Origin: an uncultured Bacteroidota bacterium
GTDB lineage: Bacteria; Bacteroidota; Bacteroidia; Flavobacteriales; Flavobacteriaceae
Direction: 5' to 3'
Length of the DNA stretch: 36,574 nt
Assembly (NCBI GenBank): GCA_902598305.1
Contig: CACKBL010000014.1
Location: forward strand, 1-36,574
The position numbers and the translations under genes are program-made. The notes below the pieces were generated by a model. That model was not told the DNA's origin. It did not search any database and was given only the letters and a program-made list of their open reading frames with translations. Every line of letters starts with the position of its first letter. Position 1 is the stretch's first letter. Shown here piece after piece: positions 35,324 through 36,574 of this stretch.

Positions 35324-36574
35324 CTTATTAGAATTCCTGCGAAGCAAGCAGAAATTAGTGAAACAATTGTTCCAGCAATCATTGCTTTAAAACCCAATTC
35401 TGACAAATTTTTTTTTTGCCCTGGAGCTAAAATCCCAATTCCTCCAATTTGGATACCAATAGAAGTCAAATTTGCAAAACCGCACAACATGAATGTTGCC
35501 ATAGTAATTGATTTCTTGCTAAGAAGGAAAAGGGAGTTATCTATGTTTTTAATATCAGCTAATTGAACAAAAGCGACAAATTCACTCGAAACTATTTTTA
35601 CTCCTAATAATTGACCCATTATAGCACATTCTTGATAAGTAACACCTATCAACCACATTAGTGGTGCAAAAAGATATCCCAACACAAATTCAATTGAAAA
35701 CTGATTAAAGTTGGTTGATTCTGAAATCAAAACATTGAAATTTAATAGATCACCAACTAGCCACATTACATCATTTAAAAGTGCTATAAAGGCCAGAAAT
35801 ACTAGTAGCATAGCTCCTACGTTCACAGCTAATTTTACACCTTCAACCGTTCCTCTGGTTATGGATAAGAGTATATTACCAGTTTTATTTTTTGTTTCAA
35901 TTTTTATCTCTTCTTCTACATTTATTGCTTCCTCTGGGAATATTATTTTAGAAATGGCAACAGCTCCAGGTGCTGCCATAACTGAAGCAGTCAATAGATG
36001 ATTTGAAAACTTAAGTTGTTCATTAAGATCATTGCCACCTAGCAAACCAATGTAAGCGGCTAAAACACTTCCAGCAACAGTTGACATCCCACCAACCATA
36101 ACTATAAAAAGTTGGGACTTGGTCATTTTTTCGAGATAGGATTTAATAAGAATTGGGGATTCAGTTTGACCTAAAAAAATATTGCCGGCTAAAGATAAAC
36201 TTTCAGCCCCTGTAATTTTTAAAAACTTATTCAATGTCCAGGCTAAAAAAGATACTATTTTTTGGACTATTCCCAAATGGTAAAGCACTGATGTTAAAGC
36301 CGAAAAGAAAATTATCACTGGTAAAACTTGAAAAGCGAATATATAGGTGAATTTTTGCTGATCGGCTAAAGAAGAAAATAAAAATGAACTTCCTGAAGCT
36401 GAGTAATTTATTATTCGAACAAAAAATTTTGAAATTATTTCAAAAATTGATTGAATTAATGAAACTTTTAAGATTAAAACCGCAATGACAAATTGAATTA
36501 AAATTGAAATTAAAACGGTTTTCCATTGAATTTTTTTTTTGTTGTTGCTTAATAAGAAAGAAATAAGAATCAGA
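35320..36574 (-). CDS. Concentrative nucleoside transporter, NupC family (start outside window)
   Basis: The frame stays open past an internal GTG at 36318 to the right edge, giving at least 417 visible residues with only the N-terminal end missing. Upstream of that GTG one reads SASGSSFLF and FAFQVLPV, which are conserved in CNT proteins, so 36318 is not the start. Other hallmarks are SLAGNIFLGQTESPILIKSY, MVGGMSTVAGSVLAAY, MAAPGAVAISKII, EFVAFVQLADI and LCGFANLTSIGIQIGG. The transporter imports nucleosides with Na+ or H+. It overlaps the SSS gene tail to tail by four bases. Confidence 0.93.
   Translation of the reverse strand, partial: LILISFLLSNNKKKIQWKTVLISILIQFVIAVLILKVSLIQSIFEIISKFFVRIINYSASGSSFLFSSLADQQKFTYIFAFQVLPVIIFFSALTSVLYHLGIVQKIVSFLAWTLNKFLKITGAESLSLAGNIFLGQTESPILIKSYLEKMTKSQLFIVMVGGMSTVAGSVLAAYIGLLGGNDLNEQLKFSNHLLTASVMAAPGAVAISKIIFPEEAINVEEEIKIETKNKTGNILLSITRGTVEGVKLAVNVGAMLLVFLAFIALLNDVMWLVGDLLNFNVLISESTNFNQFSIEFVLGYLFAPLMWLIGVTYQECAIMGQLLGVKIVSSEFVAFVQLADIKNIDNSLFLLSKKSITMATFMLCGFANLTSIGIQIGGIGILAPGQKKNLSELGFKAMIAGTIVSLISACFAGILIS

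Noticed and set aside
35320-36318. Complete 332-residue nucleoside transporter starting at GTG 36318
   Set aside because: Conserved CNT sequence continues upstream in the same frame to the window edge, so the gene is longer and its start lies outside.

Overview
The window looks like chromosomal DNA from a marine-type member of the Bacteroidota, most likely a flavobacterium. The support for this is strong AT bias, a type IX secretion (T9SS) type-B sorting domain directly followed by a PorP/SprF gene, promoter-like sites of the form TTG-N19-21-TAnnTTTG, a DUF2490-type outer-membrane protein, and many secreted peptidases. No rRNA, tRNA, CRISPR array, insertion sequence, integrase or phage gene was seen. 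The genus cannot be fixed from this sequence.

Layout. 1-1.7 kb: the C-terminal end of a large secreted protein with calcium-binding thrombospondin-type-3 repeats and a T9SS sorting domain, then its PorP/SprF partner, closed by a bidirectional terminator. 1.7-2.4 kb: an unknown exported protein. 2.5-6.9 kb: an ABC ATPase plus a permease fused to an M1 zinc aminopeptidase, with a good promoter. 7.0-9.1 kb: a lipoprotein amidohydrolase of the D-aminoacylase type lacking the usual HxH metal motif, and a DUF1643 protein. 9.1-11.4 kb: catalase-peroxidase KatG with its terminator. 11.5-12.2 kb: a DUF2490-like protein whose frame has no ordinary start codon. 12.3-14.9 kb: an atypical SDR plus a cupin protein, a divergent nitronate monooxygenase, and an HxlR regulator. 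14.9-16.5 kb: an orphan promoter and hairpin pair (possible small RNA), then a DUF1295 membrane enzyme and a SOUL heme-binding-like protein.

16.5-21.6 kb is the most accessory-looking part: a methyltransferase, a 513-residue protein of no recognised family, and an overlapping operon of an HD protein (catalytic HD changed to HN), a second atypical SDR, and an APH-like kinase. This set could form an undescribed small-molecule pathway, but the sequence does not show its substrate. 21.7-27.6 kb: a large secreted sortilin/BNR-repeat protein, then an M20 amidohydrolase and an M24 aminopeptidase in one operon. 27.6-31.3 kb: a possible 40-residue membrane peptide, then YkuK-like, beta-phosphoglucomutase and GH65 disaccharide phosphorylase genes as a maltose-type phosphorolysis operon. 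31.4-36.6 kb: alanine/glycine:cation symporter, unknown exported protein, sodium:solute symporter, and a CNT nucleoside transporter running off the right edge.

Together the genes describe a heterotroph living on peptides, amino acids, nucleosides and oligosaccharides taken up with cation-coupled transporters. Most genes are ordinary for the group. The points most worth following are the 16.5-21.6 kb cluster, the orphan small-RNA-like locus near 15.05-15.12 kb, and several enzymes with replaced catalytic residues.
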